Source of the DNA: Protonemura montana
Lineage: Eukaryota > Arthropoda > Insecta > Plecoptera > Nemouridae
Assembly: GCA_947568835.1 (NCBI GenBank)
Contig: OX387604.1
Span: forward strand, 17,451,076 to 17,515,075
DNA length: 64,000 nucleotides
Reading direction: 5' to 3'
Positions within the stretch are counted from its first letter, which is position 1. Each line of letters opens with the position of its first letter. Positions 35,801 through 45,294 of this stretch are shown here, one piece after another. The notes under the pieces were generated by a model, which saw only the letters and a list, made by a program, of their open reading frames with translations, was not told where the DNA came from and did no database searches. The position numbers were made by a program, and so were the translations under genes.

Positions 35801-36790
35801 GGTGAGGAGATTGGCCCACATTTTACCCGGGACCCACACTTCTCATTTTCCGCACTAAATGCGAGATAACGACGAAATGGGAAAAACATTGAGTTCAAGG
35901 TCATCTTTAGAGCACATCTACACAATTGAATACAAATTAGGGATCGCGATGGCACCAAAGATAGCACTCCAAACCGTCTACCAAAATTAAATGACGATGC
36001 CTAAATTGTTTGACCGCAACAGTCATAACCAACGACAGAAACATCGAAAATATAGCAATGTTAGGCATTTGGGAAGTATTATTTCATTCAATGTTTCTTG
36101 ATCACGCCCAAAGATACATTTAATTTACTTGGCCATGCATTCCTTCTTACTTAGTTAAATTCATTATTCAGAACTGGTGCAAGAAGCGAATAGACACGTC
36201 ATAGTTGTACACTATCGTTGTGAACCGTATTGCTACTGATCTCACGAATAGTACGCCTTTGCATTCTTAATGCGTTGTGCACCCTTGGAGTCACGTAAGT
36301 ACACCTTAGCAACCGCCAATCGTAACCATGGCAACCAAAAAGTACGTCATCGGGCTGCCCACACCATTTAGAATACTGCAGCATTTTCTATTTTTCAAAC
36401 TCGCTCTTCCTCGGGTGATTACCACCGCCACAAAGAGTTCGCATTCAAAACGATCAACCATTTTCAGAAAGAAATGCCCTATCAGACATTCCAAGTCATA
36501 TATGTATTGCGTTAAGTTCAAGAAAAATCGAAAAATATGTTCATACCGGAACAGAAAGCGGCCGGAACGGCGTTACGAGGTCTTCATAGTACAAATAAAC
36601 CCCTTGGCTTCATGCTTGAAGGAAAATAAATGATACGGACTACTTTGGACTTTTAAAATTATTCGAGCAATAATCCAGATTGACACATATTCGTAATGTG
36701 AATACTTACTCTGTCTGCCGGAAGCTCGTCAGTCTTGCCCCTTTTCAGCCCCGGGGCCCTGAGCAGTTTGCCCGCTGATGCTGCCTCCAT
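4383..36790 (-). CDS. WDR62/MAPKBP1-family JNK-scaffold WD40 protein, 22 coding exons
   Basis: Single invertebrate counterpart of vertebrate WDR62 and MAPKBP1, which scaffold JNK-pathway kinases and act at centrosomes and spindle poles (known family role). Coding exons, 5' to 3' (minus strand): 36790-36710, 23604-23513, 22259-22043, 21789-21574, 21086-20904, 20738-20578, 20039-19904, 19636-19439, 19121-18973, 18480-18171, 17549-17364, 16779-16520, 15237-14960, 14431-14242, 12671-12554, 12443-12251, 11879-11737, 10771-8509, 7562-7464, 6242-6024, 5535-5344, 4654-4383. All junctions are GT-AG and in phase; the total is 2051 codons plus stop, versus about 1515 aa in vertebrates. Start: first in-frame ATG after an in-frame TGA; the exon itself has an acceptor at 36849, so an upstream 5' UTR exon is likely. 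The least certain joint is exon 12-13. Confidence 0.9.
7047..7304 (-). other. GC-rich open stretch inside an intron, unexplained
   Basis: Within the intron between exons 19 and 20 (7463-6243), a GC-rich island stays open for 86 codons on the minus strand (reading includes [13 protein letters not shown] and [13 protein letters not shown]). It could be a cassette exon, but no acceptor/donor pair fits the required phase 1 to phase 1, and nothing in vertebrate relatives resembles it. Chance or an unrecognised repeat is equally possible. Confidence 0.2.
8509..10771 (-). other. Giant Ser-rich exon 18 of the WDR62/MAPKBP1 gene
   Basis: One 2263-base exon (about 754 residues, 1038-1791), the reason this protein is longer than vertebrate relatives. 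It is low-complexity, rich in Ser, Asn, Thr and Arg, with many basic-residue/Ser sites ([29 protein letters not shown]). It has duplicated motifs ([14 protein letters not shown] then [19 protein letters not shown] and SQESILSN) and a tandem [12 protein letters not shown] run. The end of the exon, [20 protein letters not shown], looks helical and ordered. Donor GTAACC at 8508-8503 is in phase with the next exon. Scaffolding or phosphorylation-regulated docking is inference; disorder is predicted from composition only. Confidence 0.85.
10780..11670 (+). mobile_element. 5'-truncated non-LTR retrotransposon (LINE), Jockey/CR1-like
   Basis: Plus strand, antisense within the WDR62/MAPKBP1 intron 17 (10772-11736). 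The first part encodes the end of a reverse transcriptase: [13 protein letters not shown], then [32 protein letters not shown], and [20 protein letters not shown]. These are the standard thumb and connection motifs of Jockey/CR1/L2-type ORF2. After a frame change near 11260, a second frame carries the family's C-terminal [20 protein letters not shown] block. Several stops and frame changes follow, so it is dead. The 3' end is A-rich (AAAATAAAAACAAATACAAAA near 11643-11665). The endonuclease, RT core and 5' end are missing. Confidence 0.8.
13085..13150. repeat. Degenerate TTTAGTT simple repeat
   Basis: About ten imperfect units of TTTAG/TTTTAG/TTTTGTAG lie inside the WDR62/MAPKBP1 intron between exons 14 and 15. 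The unit is reminiscent of but not identical to telomeric repeats (no TTAGG or TTAGGG array). I read it as slippage-derived simple sequence. Confidence 0.6.
13571..13977 (+). mobile_element. 5S-rRNA-derived SINE (copy 2)
   Basis: Head: ACATGTTGGAAACACCTGTT then TCTCGTGAGATCATAGAAGT and a GGTCAAGTATTGGATAAGCG block, related to the 5S rRNA internal control region. Body: GTTGTACCGTCATTCGGAAG, AGGAGTAGGCTACATGCTGG, a CATCATCATT run and CCCACTCATTCACC. Tail: CCACAAATCAG. It is diverged and has internal indels compared with the copy at 54670. It lies antisense in the intron between exons 14 and 15 of the WDR62/MAPKBP1 gene. Confidence 0.8.
16244..16264. repeat. (GAAT)n microsatellite
   Basis: About five units of GAAT in the intron between exons 12 and 13 of the WDR62/MAPKBP1 gene; a simple tandem repeat. 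Confidence 0.7.
16520..23604 (-). other. WD40 domain block (exons 2-12) of the WDR62/MAPKBP1 gene
   Basis: Residues about 28-729. The order follows WDR62/MAPKBP1 closely: [11 protein letters not shown], then [20 protein letters not shown] with [170 protein letters not shown] and [11 protein letters not shown]. These are WD blades with typical GH/WD ends, forming two tandem beta-propellers in the family. Exon lengths keep phase across all ten introns. Introns here are mostly 170-1350 bp and hold nothing I recognise. Confidence 0.93.
23740..23797. repeat. (TG)n followed by a G21 homopolymer
   Basis: About 18 GT units (23740-23776) run straight into 21 consecutive G (23777-23797). It lies within the 13-kb intron. 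On the transcribed (minus) sense it reads C21 followed by (CA)n. It is likely hypermutable and hard to sequence, so exact length is uncertain. Confidence 0.85.
31561..31960 (+). mobile_element. 5S-rRNA-derived SINE (copy 3)
   Basis: Well-preserved head (GTTTGGCGTGTTGGAAACGC, then TCTCGTGAGATCACCGAAGT, AAGCAACATTGCGCTAGGTC and GGTATTGGATGGGTGACC), followed by the body (CAACAGGGATAGGCTACGTG, CCACTCATTCACTAACGCCA, AGACCAGTGCCACAGGGCCA) and the tail (GTGCGTCGTTAAATATCACA). The head keeps the strongest likeness to 5S rRNA of all six copies (CTCGTGAGATCACCGAAGTTAAGC against 5S CTCGTCTGATCTCGGAAGCTAAGC, shown in parts). It lies in the 13-kb intron, antisense to the gene. Confidence 0.85.
32822..32853. 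repeat. C32 homopolymer
   Basis: Thirty-two consecutive C on the plus strand, so G32 in the pre-mRNA of the WDR62/MAPKBP1 gene. Such a run could form G-quadruplexes in RNA or DNA; this is inference. Length may be affected by sequencing slippage. Confidence 0.85.
32983..33063. repeat. Perfect 16-bp hairpin flanked by GTGCTACC repeats
   Basis: ACCTTAGAGAAAATAA (33004-33019) is followed after 6 bases by its exact reverse complement (33026-33041). The octamer GTGCTACC occurs at 32983, 32999, 33040 and 33056, two copies on each side of or overlapping the hairpin. No ORF is present. It may be a small foldback insertion or a structured RNA element; the class is unknown. Confidence 0.6.
33242..33690 (-). 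mobile_element. 5S-rRNA-derived SINE (copy 4)
   Basis: Minus-strand copy, same orientation as the host gene. Read on the minus strand it starts GTTTGGCGTGTTGGAAACAC and continues through TCGTGAGATCACCGAAGTTA, GAGTCAGTTATTGGATGGGT, CCAGTTCTGTTTGGGAGAGA and GGAAGGGACGTAAATCCGGT to the tail CGTCGTTAGACACCACAAAT. Flanking sequences AACTCCACAATT (33233-33244) and AACTCCGAAATT (33690-33701) look like a slightly diverged target-site duplication of about 12 bp. Confidence 0.85.
35163..35186. repeat. G24 homopolymer
   Basis: Twenty-four consecutive G, preceded by GGAGGTG and followed by AGGGAGAG, in the 13-kb intron. Read length is uncertain because of slippage. Confidence 0.85.
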
Positions 36791-36848
36791 GGGGCATCTT
36801 AGCCAACCATGGCGCGCTCACTTGCACGCCTCATCTCACGCTGGCAGC
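36710..36848 (-). promoter_or_regulatory. Start-codon exon with three upstream ATGs (WDR62/MAPKBP1 gene)
   Basis: Minus strand. The exon probably begins at 36848, after a strong acceptor (TTTCTTGTCTTGCAG), and ends at the GTAAGT donor. The main ATG is at 36790-36788 (context CCCCATGG, weak at -3). Upstream lie an ATG at 36834 with purine at -3, opening an 11-codon uORF with a second in-frame ATG at 36810 and a TAA at 36801-36799, and an ATG at 36797 opening a 22-codon uORF that overlaps the main frame and ends at about 36729. Encoded start: [20 protein letters not shown], matching the basic N-terminus of the family. Confidence 0.65.
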
Positions 36849-39800
36849 CTGCAAGACAAGAAACAACGTCTTGAAACATCTTGTGGCACCTAGAAACAAA
36901 GTAATCGTGGGGCTACGAGGCTGTTTTTGACAACGTTTCCTCTGGCACTGGTCTAATGGCGTCAAGGAATGATGACAAGGATGAAAATAAACCTAACCTA
37001 GCCTACAAAGGAGGAGGAACCCGGTGCCGGGACGTAGCCATACTCCTGAGGACGATACAGGGTTCCTCTACTAATCTACGCTGTTTACATGTTGATAAAC
37101 AAGGCGAATGACGTTGCTGTACTAACTTGCATCCCTCCGACCTCTCTCCCGAACAGAACTGGACATGTGCATGATGGTCACCTATCCAACACCTTAACCA
37201 GCGCTATGTTGCTTAACTTCAGTGATTGAAAAAGAAAATGATTTCTCGTCCTATCGTGAACGATACTTTGTCGCTTAAGATAATACGATAACATATAAAT
37301 ACGATATTACAAATACGATTGTAAGAACATTGCGGCTTGTTTGTCATTTTTATCGGAGACGTGTGGTCATGGTTGATATCTAGATTCTCGGTACAACTGA
37401 ACACCCAGCCACCTAGATTCGAACGGTCATTACCGTTGGATGAACTGTGTTTGCTAAAAGAACCCCTATTGTCATTCGAATTTCTTTACAGGTATTGTAT
37501 TTGCACTAGTATTCGCTTGTCACCAGAAGAACTCGATAAGATTTGCGATAAAATAGAATACCAGTGAATCATTCGAAACTGGTTGAAGCTGCCATGGCTG
37601 GGTACACGAGCAGTGCGGATGTTTGCTTTTGTTAATTTCTTACAACTCGAATTAATTACTATCTAATTTACCACCATTATGTCAGTAAGTCTATAATCGA
37701 TGTGACTTATACCCTCCATCTTTAATCACCTGTCCCGAGGCTACATCACTGTCCACAAACTTTCGTAACATCTTGTGCAACACTGGCACAGCACGGTTAG
37801 TATCTGTGAAGTGCCCCAAAAAAACATTTTCACAACACAGTAAAAAATCAGCAGTTCAGAGCAAGTAACTTAACACCGGTACTATCAATAATTACGCATA
37901 CAATCTTAACTATTGCATGCATCAATTTTAATGGTCTGCTTAGCTCTCGATATGTTAGATTTTTGGTATGAATATATGAATTATGATAATGTTAGATCGG
38001 CGTTGCTGATTTCCATCAAACTCCTCGAGCTCACTGATGACCCACTAGTAACCAGGACTAAATCAGCCAGAAATCACGGAACTCTAGAGAAAAGATGTTC
38101 TCATGATAGCATTGTTCAAGGGCTTGAACTCTTTACTCAAATACGGCATTTATCCAGCCATATAGCGCAATAGCAACTACTTGGTACATACCTATTAACT
38201 ATTATGATGTACACATTGTGAAAAAAGGCAGCTATACAGCTAAAGGTTTCCTGAAAGCACTATTTAGATAGGAAGTTGTTTTATTCTGCTTCCTGTTTAC
38301 AAGGCTGACGGTGAGTGCAGTGGTGGTGTGGTACCGTTGCTACTTTTGCCAATTGCTACCAAATAATTGTTTAGTCATCTCACTTTTTGGCAAAGAGAAT
38401 TTGAATGTTTGAAGACAGTCTCCTTTCTTTTGCTAAGTACGAGTTGAAATAACTGAATCATTGCTACAATATAAAGCTCGACTTGTTTACAGCCGAATAG
38501 CTTATTTATGTGAAAGATGGTCTTCGATGAACTGTTCCTATTCACTTGGTGTTACGCTATGTGATTCCAATAACCTATCACAATGACAGCCATTAGATTT
38601 AAACTGAAAGGATTGATAGCGAAGTAATCTCGGTAAAACACTGTCATTAGAGTTCATGTTTAAATCACGGTGAACGCCCTTCCTCCAACCTGGGCAGAAT
38701 TTCATGACAAAATGGTTCCTGAAATTATCAATCGACGTTACAGTTGATTGTTATTAATTACACCTACATCAAACAGTTTAACTCGATGGGGTGGGATTAG
38801 GCTTTGTGTGCGCTTATAGTGTATTTTTTATGTGCCTCTCCCATCCGATCCGAAAATGTTCCCTAGTACAACGGGTACAACCTTCTCTCATCGGTAACAA
38901 CTAAATCACGAACGCTATGTCATCAGAACATGAATGAAACCTTGATCCTACCGGCGACCAGCACAGTAAATAAACAAACGTGTTTATGCAATAAATTGCA
39001 AATAACTATTTTTGTTTCAAAACATACGTGATAGTTCACTTGTGACACCACACCACGTTCCATCAAACCCTATCTTTGCATACGCGAGTATTGGTATAAA
39101 TTTCATACAAATTAAACGAATGTAAATCTGGCAAATAACAGTCCAGCCTAAAGTAATAGGAAGCGCGACGTTTAGAAAGTCCAGCTAGTTACTTCCTAAT
39201 TAGCTAATTAACAATTCAACGAGACAATGGAAAGAGTTTGCATGCATTCTCATGAACCTCAACTCAGCGCTGAAATTCATCTGGGAAAGAACATACTCTA
39301 AGAACAGAAAATGCGGAAAAGATACAAAAAAGGCCAATTTTAATGGCACGCGCACGACAATATCAATTTTGTTTCGTGACCATAACGTCGTACCTATGCA
39401 GATACTCTCGGGGGAAAGGCATGATAAAAAGGGGCAGGTAGATTCATCTAGGTCATACGTGAGTGATTTTATCCATATCAATGTCTTTATGGAATTGATG
39501 TCTGAGAGTCCCGAGGGGACGAAGAATTTAAGAAATATCTCTTACAATGCGAGACACAAATTCGGAAGAACACAATCATCCCACGTGCGGGGTGGAACAT
39601 CTTTACTATGCCGCATGCCATATACACACACCTGCAAAACACCTGCCTAGTGATGGACCAAAATTATGAACGCTGAAAGAACTCGGTTAAGTGGCAACGC
39701 TGCTTAGATCAACCCTCACAGGTATAGGTACTCTGTGCGTTGCCATTCTAATGCTTTCATTGTAATAGGGATGAATGGTCGATCACCTTAGTAGAGTTCC

Positions 39801-41276
39801 TCCCAAAATGAAAGAGCCGATCAATCAAAGTCAAGGATGGATAGGAGCACTTCGAAGGCAGCAAGAAGCCACATAAAATCTCCGATTAAAATTGAAGATG
39901 ACGTAAATGAGTAAGAAGTTATAACAGAATATAAAAAGTCTGTTCAGAGTAATTTATAAATTAATCTCTTACAGGTATAAACTTGTAAAGAGACCGTTGT
40001 CATTACTGATTATGGCAGGTAAAGAGAGAACCGTGCAACGACGGCTCTTTATTATTTCTGTAATATTGTGAGAAAGATTTAGTAAAAGAGGATTACTCAC
40101 CATATGAAGAAGTCTTTACAAGGAGTTATAAAAGGCCACACTTGTAAGAAGTAATTAAAAACTGAGATAAAATAAGAATAAACGAGAGCAGAGAAAGAAA
40201 ACAACTTGCTCAATGGCGTCTGAATTATTTACTAGTCAAGTGTTGTGGAAATTGGCCACCACGTTGCTCTAGCACTAGTGACAAGGATCGATAGATTCAA
40301 ACTCAGCTGTTGCGAAATGTTATTTTGGCACCAAGTTTCAAATCGTGCTTCGTAAAAAGCCACTCGCTCAATTGGGAATCGGGTGGGTAGCGGCGCAATA
40401 CCGAAATATTTTCAAGGGCCGTGCACGGTTAAAAGGATTAATAAACAAATTAATTAATTAAAATAAAGCTGACCAAAATATCCTTAAACATATTCCTGGG
40501 GGCTTATTTTTACCCTAATATAAATCATTTTGGCCGAGCAAAACTTAACTGAAAGTAAAAGAAAATGCGCTATGATAGGGACAGTCTTGAAACCACTACT
40601 AAAAAATTTGGGGGGAAAGAGGCACGGCACAAAAAAAGCAATGTCATACTTCGGAGCAAATCTATGCATTTCAAAGAAATATTCTGAACAATATGTACCC
40701 AGTAGCTCAGACCCAGAAATCATATCACAAATATAAGGCATCAGCTTTGATTGCATTTGAATATCTTACTTTGAAGATCTTGCAAAAAAAACTATGGGGC
40801 TTTGTAAATCAGCAGAACCTTTTTCTTTTTGGCCCACCTCCCAAGAACTGGCTAGATCTGTCAATAAGCTACATACTGCGGCCATGAATGGTGACTCGCA
40901 ATCAACTTAAAACTAGTATTTTTACACAATGATTGAGTAGAGAGAATAGAAATTTGAGGGGGACCTGGCATGTGAATACGTACTGGCTTATCGGTCTGTC
41001 TACCACGGTACGGACTTGTCATGGATGGAAGATAAGTCACACGAACCACAAAGCCAGCACTAATGCTAACGATAATTAAAAAACAAAATTCAACAACATT
41101 CTACAATTTAATTTCCAATGACCAAAGAGCAATTTCACATTTAAATATATATTTCAGTTCTTTTCAAACACTAGATTTTTCTTCCTACTTATATGAAGGA
41201 AAGTACATCTAAGAACAAGGAATCTCCCATACCAAAACTCTATCACGGCTTCAAATGTTATAGCTTTTTGTTGGTT
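36849..41276. other. Intergenic region between the PGK and WDR62/MAPKBP1 genes
   Basis: Should hold the PGK 3' UTR (right end), the WDR62/MAPKBP1 promoter and any 5' UTR exon (left part). A 5S-SINE copy sits at 36929-37226. The 132-codon open frame at 39252-39650 (plus) and others have no recognisable domain or splice context. No CpG-rich promoter or TATA box is obvious. ATTAAA on the minus strand at 41112-41107 could be the PGK poly(A) signal, about 165 bases past the stop. Confidence 0.6.
36929..37226 (-). mobile_element. 5S-rRNA-derived SINE (copy 5), 5'-truncated
   Basis: Minus-strand copy starting inside the 5S-like head (CACTGAAGTTAAGCAACATA, GTGTTGGATAGGTGACC), then CCAGTTCTGTTCGGGAGAGA, CTCAGGAGTATGGCTACGTC and a tail ending near CAGAGGAAACGTTG. 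The first ~35 bases of the head and part of the body are missing. It lies about 80 bp upstream of the WDR62/MAPKBP1 start-codon exon, in the same orientation. Confidence 0.8.
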
Positions 41277-43856
41277 TCAGTTGGCATCCGAGAGAGCAGC
41301 AACACCTGGCAGAACTTTCCCTAAAAAAACAAACACAGCACTCAAAGACCATGCAGCTTAACTTTTGCAGAAAAAGACTTGCAAATAAAGTGAAAAAATA
41401 CCGAAGTGGCTAAAAATAAACTCTACGTTAGTTATTATGTGCACATTTTTTATGTGGCACAGGGCCACCAAACCAGTATATCTGGTATTGGGCGTTGCGT
41501 AGGAATCGCTCACAAGTTAAATTGTACACATTTTCAGCTCCGTAAATTAATCAAATTCTTTTTATACCAGCAATACGTATCAGATTGTGGCTCTCATTGA
41601 CCTTTTGCGTGCCCAGCCGTGTCAAATAAGCTAATGATTATGATGGTAAAAATGTGTTAAATTACCTTCGAGAAGTTCCAGACTAGCACCTCCACCAGTG
41701 CTGACATGACTAACTTTGTCTTCAGTCCCCCACTTTGCACAGCAAGTTGCAGTATCGCCACCTCCAACGATACTCACAGTCCCCTTGGCTGCAACAGAGA
41801 GTCTCTTGAAACTTTCACCTTCTTGGTAAAATTTATCTAAAATATACATTAACTCCTGAACAGACTGAAGTTATTCCAGCATGGTTACATACCAGTGCAT
41901 TCAACCACCCCATTCATAAGTGACTTGGTTCCATTGGCAAAACTTGGGAATTCAAAGACTCCAGCAGGTCTGCAAAAGTTGAGAAAACATAAGTTCAAAT
42001 CCAATCCTCTCTGACTTTTGGCGGTGATGAGTAACAAGATTGGGGCATCCATCAACGGTAAAAATGAACACTTACCCATTCCATACAATAACTTTGGCTC
42101 TTTTGATAGGCTCGAGAAAGATGGCGTTCGATTTTGGGCCAACATCCAATCCCATTAACCCCTGTGGGATTCCTCCCTCAGCTGTTGCTTCACCAACCGT
42201 TGCATTTTCAGCATACTTATCACCTGGTCAAAAAAAAAAAAAAAATTGTTAACTTTTCATGTCATTTGTGATGATTTTCAAAATTAAATTTCCACAGCTT
42301 CGAAAAATCTCTTACCTGTAACAAAATCAACAGGTAAATGGATTTTCACATTGTTCTTCTCTGCTTTTGCCATTAACTTTTCTACAATCTTAGCTCCCTC
42401 CTCGTCATAAAGCGAGTTTCCAATCTGCAACATGGGATGCAATGAGTTCATCAACGCATGACACAGCCTCTTCAATTAAATTGCAATTTAAAGTTTTAAT
42501 ACAAACCTCCATTCCTTTCAGCGCTTTAAGGAATGTAAACGACATTCCACCCCCAATAATCATCTCATCGACTTTGTCAAGAAGATTTTCAATGAGCTGA
42601 ATTTTATCTGCAACTTTTGCCCCTCCAAGAATAGCAAGGAATGGTCTGAATGCCAGAAAATACAAAATTTACTGTTATATGTCATTCATTAATTGCTGTA
42701 ATAGAGTAAAATCTTAAAATAAATATTCGTACTTCTCTGGATTGTCAAGAGCTTTGGCAAAGTAAGTCAACTCCTTTTTGAGCAGGAAGCCTGCAGCACG
42801 CTGGTCAAACCCTTCTCCCAGCATTGAACTATGAGCTCGGTGCGCAGTACCAAATGCATCATTAACATACACGTCACCCAGCTTGCGAAGAGATGTTCGG
42901 AATGCTTTCACAGCCTCTGGTGTTGCTTTCACCTGGAGAAATAATGGCTTATAGTATAGCTACACCAAGCTGTACCAAAGTGAAGGCCACGATGAAACAT
43001 ACTTTTGCCCCAGTTGAATCAACACCTTTGCCTTCTTCCTCCAAATGGTAGCGAAGGTTCTCCAGCAAAATTACGCTGCCAGTTGCTGGGTCTGCACATG
43101 CCGCCTCCACTTCTTGACCCACACAGTCCGACAAGAATATAATTTCCCTGCCATTGGAATGCAATGTTAGTAAGACACCGATGGAAAATATAGTAGGATA
43201 TGGGCCGGTATGGTTACAATGGTTGAAGGGTGGACAGCGGAGAGAAGATAAGAATCCTACGAATGCAAGGAATAAATTCAGTTATAAAAAACCAACCTGT
43301 TGAGGAGTGTCTTGAGTTCATCAGCTACTGGCTTCAAAGAGTACTTGGGGTTCGGTGATCCATCTGGTCGACCCAGATGTGACATCAACACGACAGACTT
43401 TGCATTTTGAGCAAGTGCGTATTTGACACTCTCCAATGCAGCTGCAATGCGCTGATTGTTTGTGATTTTGCCATCCTTCAACGGGACGTTAAAATCGACT
43501 CTGAAAGTAGGCAAGTCCAGACACAAATTAAAAGCGAGTTTCAAACGGCAAACGGGCAGTAGCAATTATTAAATGTTAAGAAATGTCGGAAAGAATGTTA
43601 TGGTATTCATCAGAAGGGGTGAAACTAAGATTAAACTCCCCAGAAAATCGATCAGCTGATCTGCGATTAAGTTACTGTCTTATTAACTGGCCGTACTAAT
43701 AAATATTTTGCGACGAGATGTCATGTAACCTCAAAAATGATTATAATTTGGATGTCAAAATCGAAAAAAAGAAAAGTAACGCATGAATTTAAACCTCATC
43801 AGCACTCTTTTTCCTGCAAGTGCCAAGCTGTCGATGCTGAGTTTGTTTAGAGCCAT
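41277..43856 (-). CDS. PGK: Phosphoglycerate kinase, 10 exons, complete
   Basis: Transfers phosphate from 1,3-bisphosphoglycerate to ADP in glycolysis; cytosolic monomer. Exons (minus): 43856-43795, 43500-43297, 43147-43003, 42932-42733, 42645-42507, 42424-42316, 42223-42076, 41969-41893, 41788-41666, 41320-41277; phases join and the product is 416 aa (family about 415-417). Visible motifs: [102 protein letters not shown] and [20 protein letters not shown], then [13 protein letters not shown]. So both the N-domain 3PG site and the C-domain nucleotide site look intact. The start context AACTATGG is good. Exon 1 uses a weak GTTTAA donor. Confidence 0.96.
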
Positions 43857-45294
43857 AGTTCTTTGCTTCTTCAACGATATGTCACTGATACGAAATACGC
43901 ACCGCAAGCCAACGTTACAGCACCTTTAACGAAAGAGGCGTGCCCTTCAGATTTCTAGAGGTCAAACAAAAGGGTCAAAGAAACTGCCCTTGCGCTGATT
44001 TCAAACACACATTATAGGTGATCCGTACTGAGTAACTTACTTATTTGAAATAAATGTACAGATGAAATTTTACTGAAGGCTGGGTTATATATCAGACAAT
44101 TTGGAATATTGGTATCAGGTACCTTAGGAAATAGAATTGCTATTATCGTAGTATTATTTACCCAGTTGCCAAAACGAGTGCTCGCCCTAAAATCAACATG
44201 TCATTCCCATTTAACTTCACCTTTCTTACTCATTGTTTTTGTTCAAAATTTTTCTGCTTCCAACAAGCAATCTCTCGAGCGTAACATCCATATAAATGAG
44301 AGCGTACCACTCTACACATTTTGTTAGAATAAATAGACAGGGTTCATTTCAATTAGGAATGGATGAGGATTAAAAGACAAAGTATAAAATATAGGGCTTC
44401 AAGCCTGTGCAAGGTTGAATTTATTCCTCTTTATAAAAACACAAAGCTGTACCTGTACGTATGAGCTAAATATGCCTGATGTGATGCAAAAATTAGGCTA
44501 TCGGTTATTGGGTCATATTTTTTGCCCTGAGATAAAGCAAAGCTTTGCTATTTCATTGATGTTCGAATTGTGTAAAGTATAGGCCGGCCAGCAATATTTA
44601 TCAATGTATCGCAAACTGTATAAAATCAACCAATGTGTGCAAAAATTACAACCACTACTTACGGAAACTATCACTTCCCTACTCTTTCTCCTATAATCTT
44701 TGAGATCATTCGACAGTGTGTTTGCTATGTATCGGTTTTAGTAAAAATCGATTATTTGGCAGAGCGCAGTTGGATAATTAAAAGTATATAATATGTCCAG
44801 TCAAGAGCTGTTGAGGATAGCTTTTTAACTTCCTAGCTGCTGAGTCTAGTTTAGTGGTAGTGGCATATGCTTGAATTTACTTCACTAAAATCTCTAATCC
44901 TATCAGACAACTAAATTACAATACCAGTAACTTAACAAACTATATTCTCTCACGTTGATACAGTCTAACATCTTGTAGGCCTAACAATTTCTACACATTA
45001 TATACTACACAAAATTGATTCCTATCAGGATCACGATGCATCCTGTAAACACACTGAGCTTATCAAGTTGGGACTAGCTTCTTGTCTATACAATGTACAT
45101 GAACATTAACTCATACTTAGAAATATTGCTTCTAAACATTTCGACCCTAAATCAAGTAGATGTCGATAGTGGGCAAGAATATATGGCTGCCAATGTTAAG
45201 TTTGTTCCCGGATTTCCTGACGAGGGTCCACTTCCCAATTCAAATTACAATTGACTCTGTTCTGTTTCCAGCAGTGAATGTTTAAGTGGTAAAG
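43857..45294. other. Intergenic region between the ANKRD50 and PGK genes
   Basis: About 1.4 kb. Its right part should be the ANKRD50 3' UTR; the nearest clear AATAAA on the minus strand is at 44425-44420, about 870 bases past the stop. The left part should contain the PGK promoter and 5' UTR. No TATA box, repeat or further gene is recognised. A tRNA A-box-like string near 44848 lacks a B box. Confidence 0.55.

Larger units (their letters stand above)
23605..36709 (-). other. First coding intron (13.1 kb) of the WDR62/MAPKBP1 gene
   Basis: Bounded by donor GTAAGT at 36709-36704 and an acceptor ending at 23605, both phase 0. It is far longer than all other introns in the window. It contains two 5S-SINE copies, a (TG)n-G21 tract, C32 and G24 homopolymers, and a perfect 16-bp hairpin, described separately. 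Scanning both strands I see no convincing coding exon in the rest. Short open frames near 26142, 28491, 28733 and 35650 have no domain or splice support. A large first intron is a usual place for enhancers or alternative promoters, but none can be identified from sequence alone. Confidence 0.75.

Noticed and set aside
39252-39650. 132-codon plus-strand open frame in the intergenic region
   Set aside because: No recognised domain, no splice signals, and average composition; probably chance.
44840-44880. tRNA A-box-like string TAGTTTAGTGGTAGTGG
   Set aside because: No B box or cloverleaf follows; not a tRNA.
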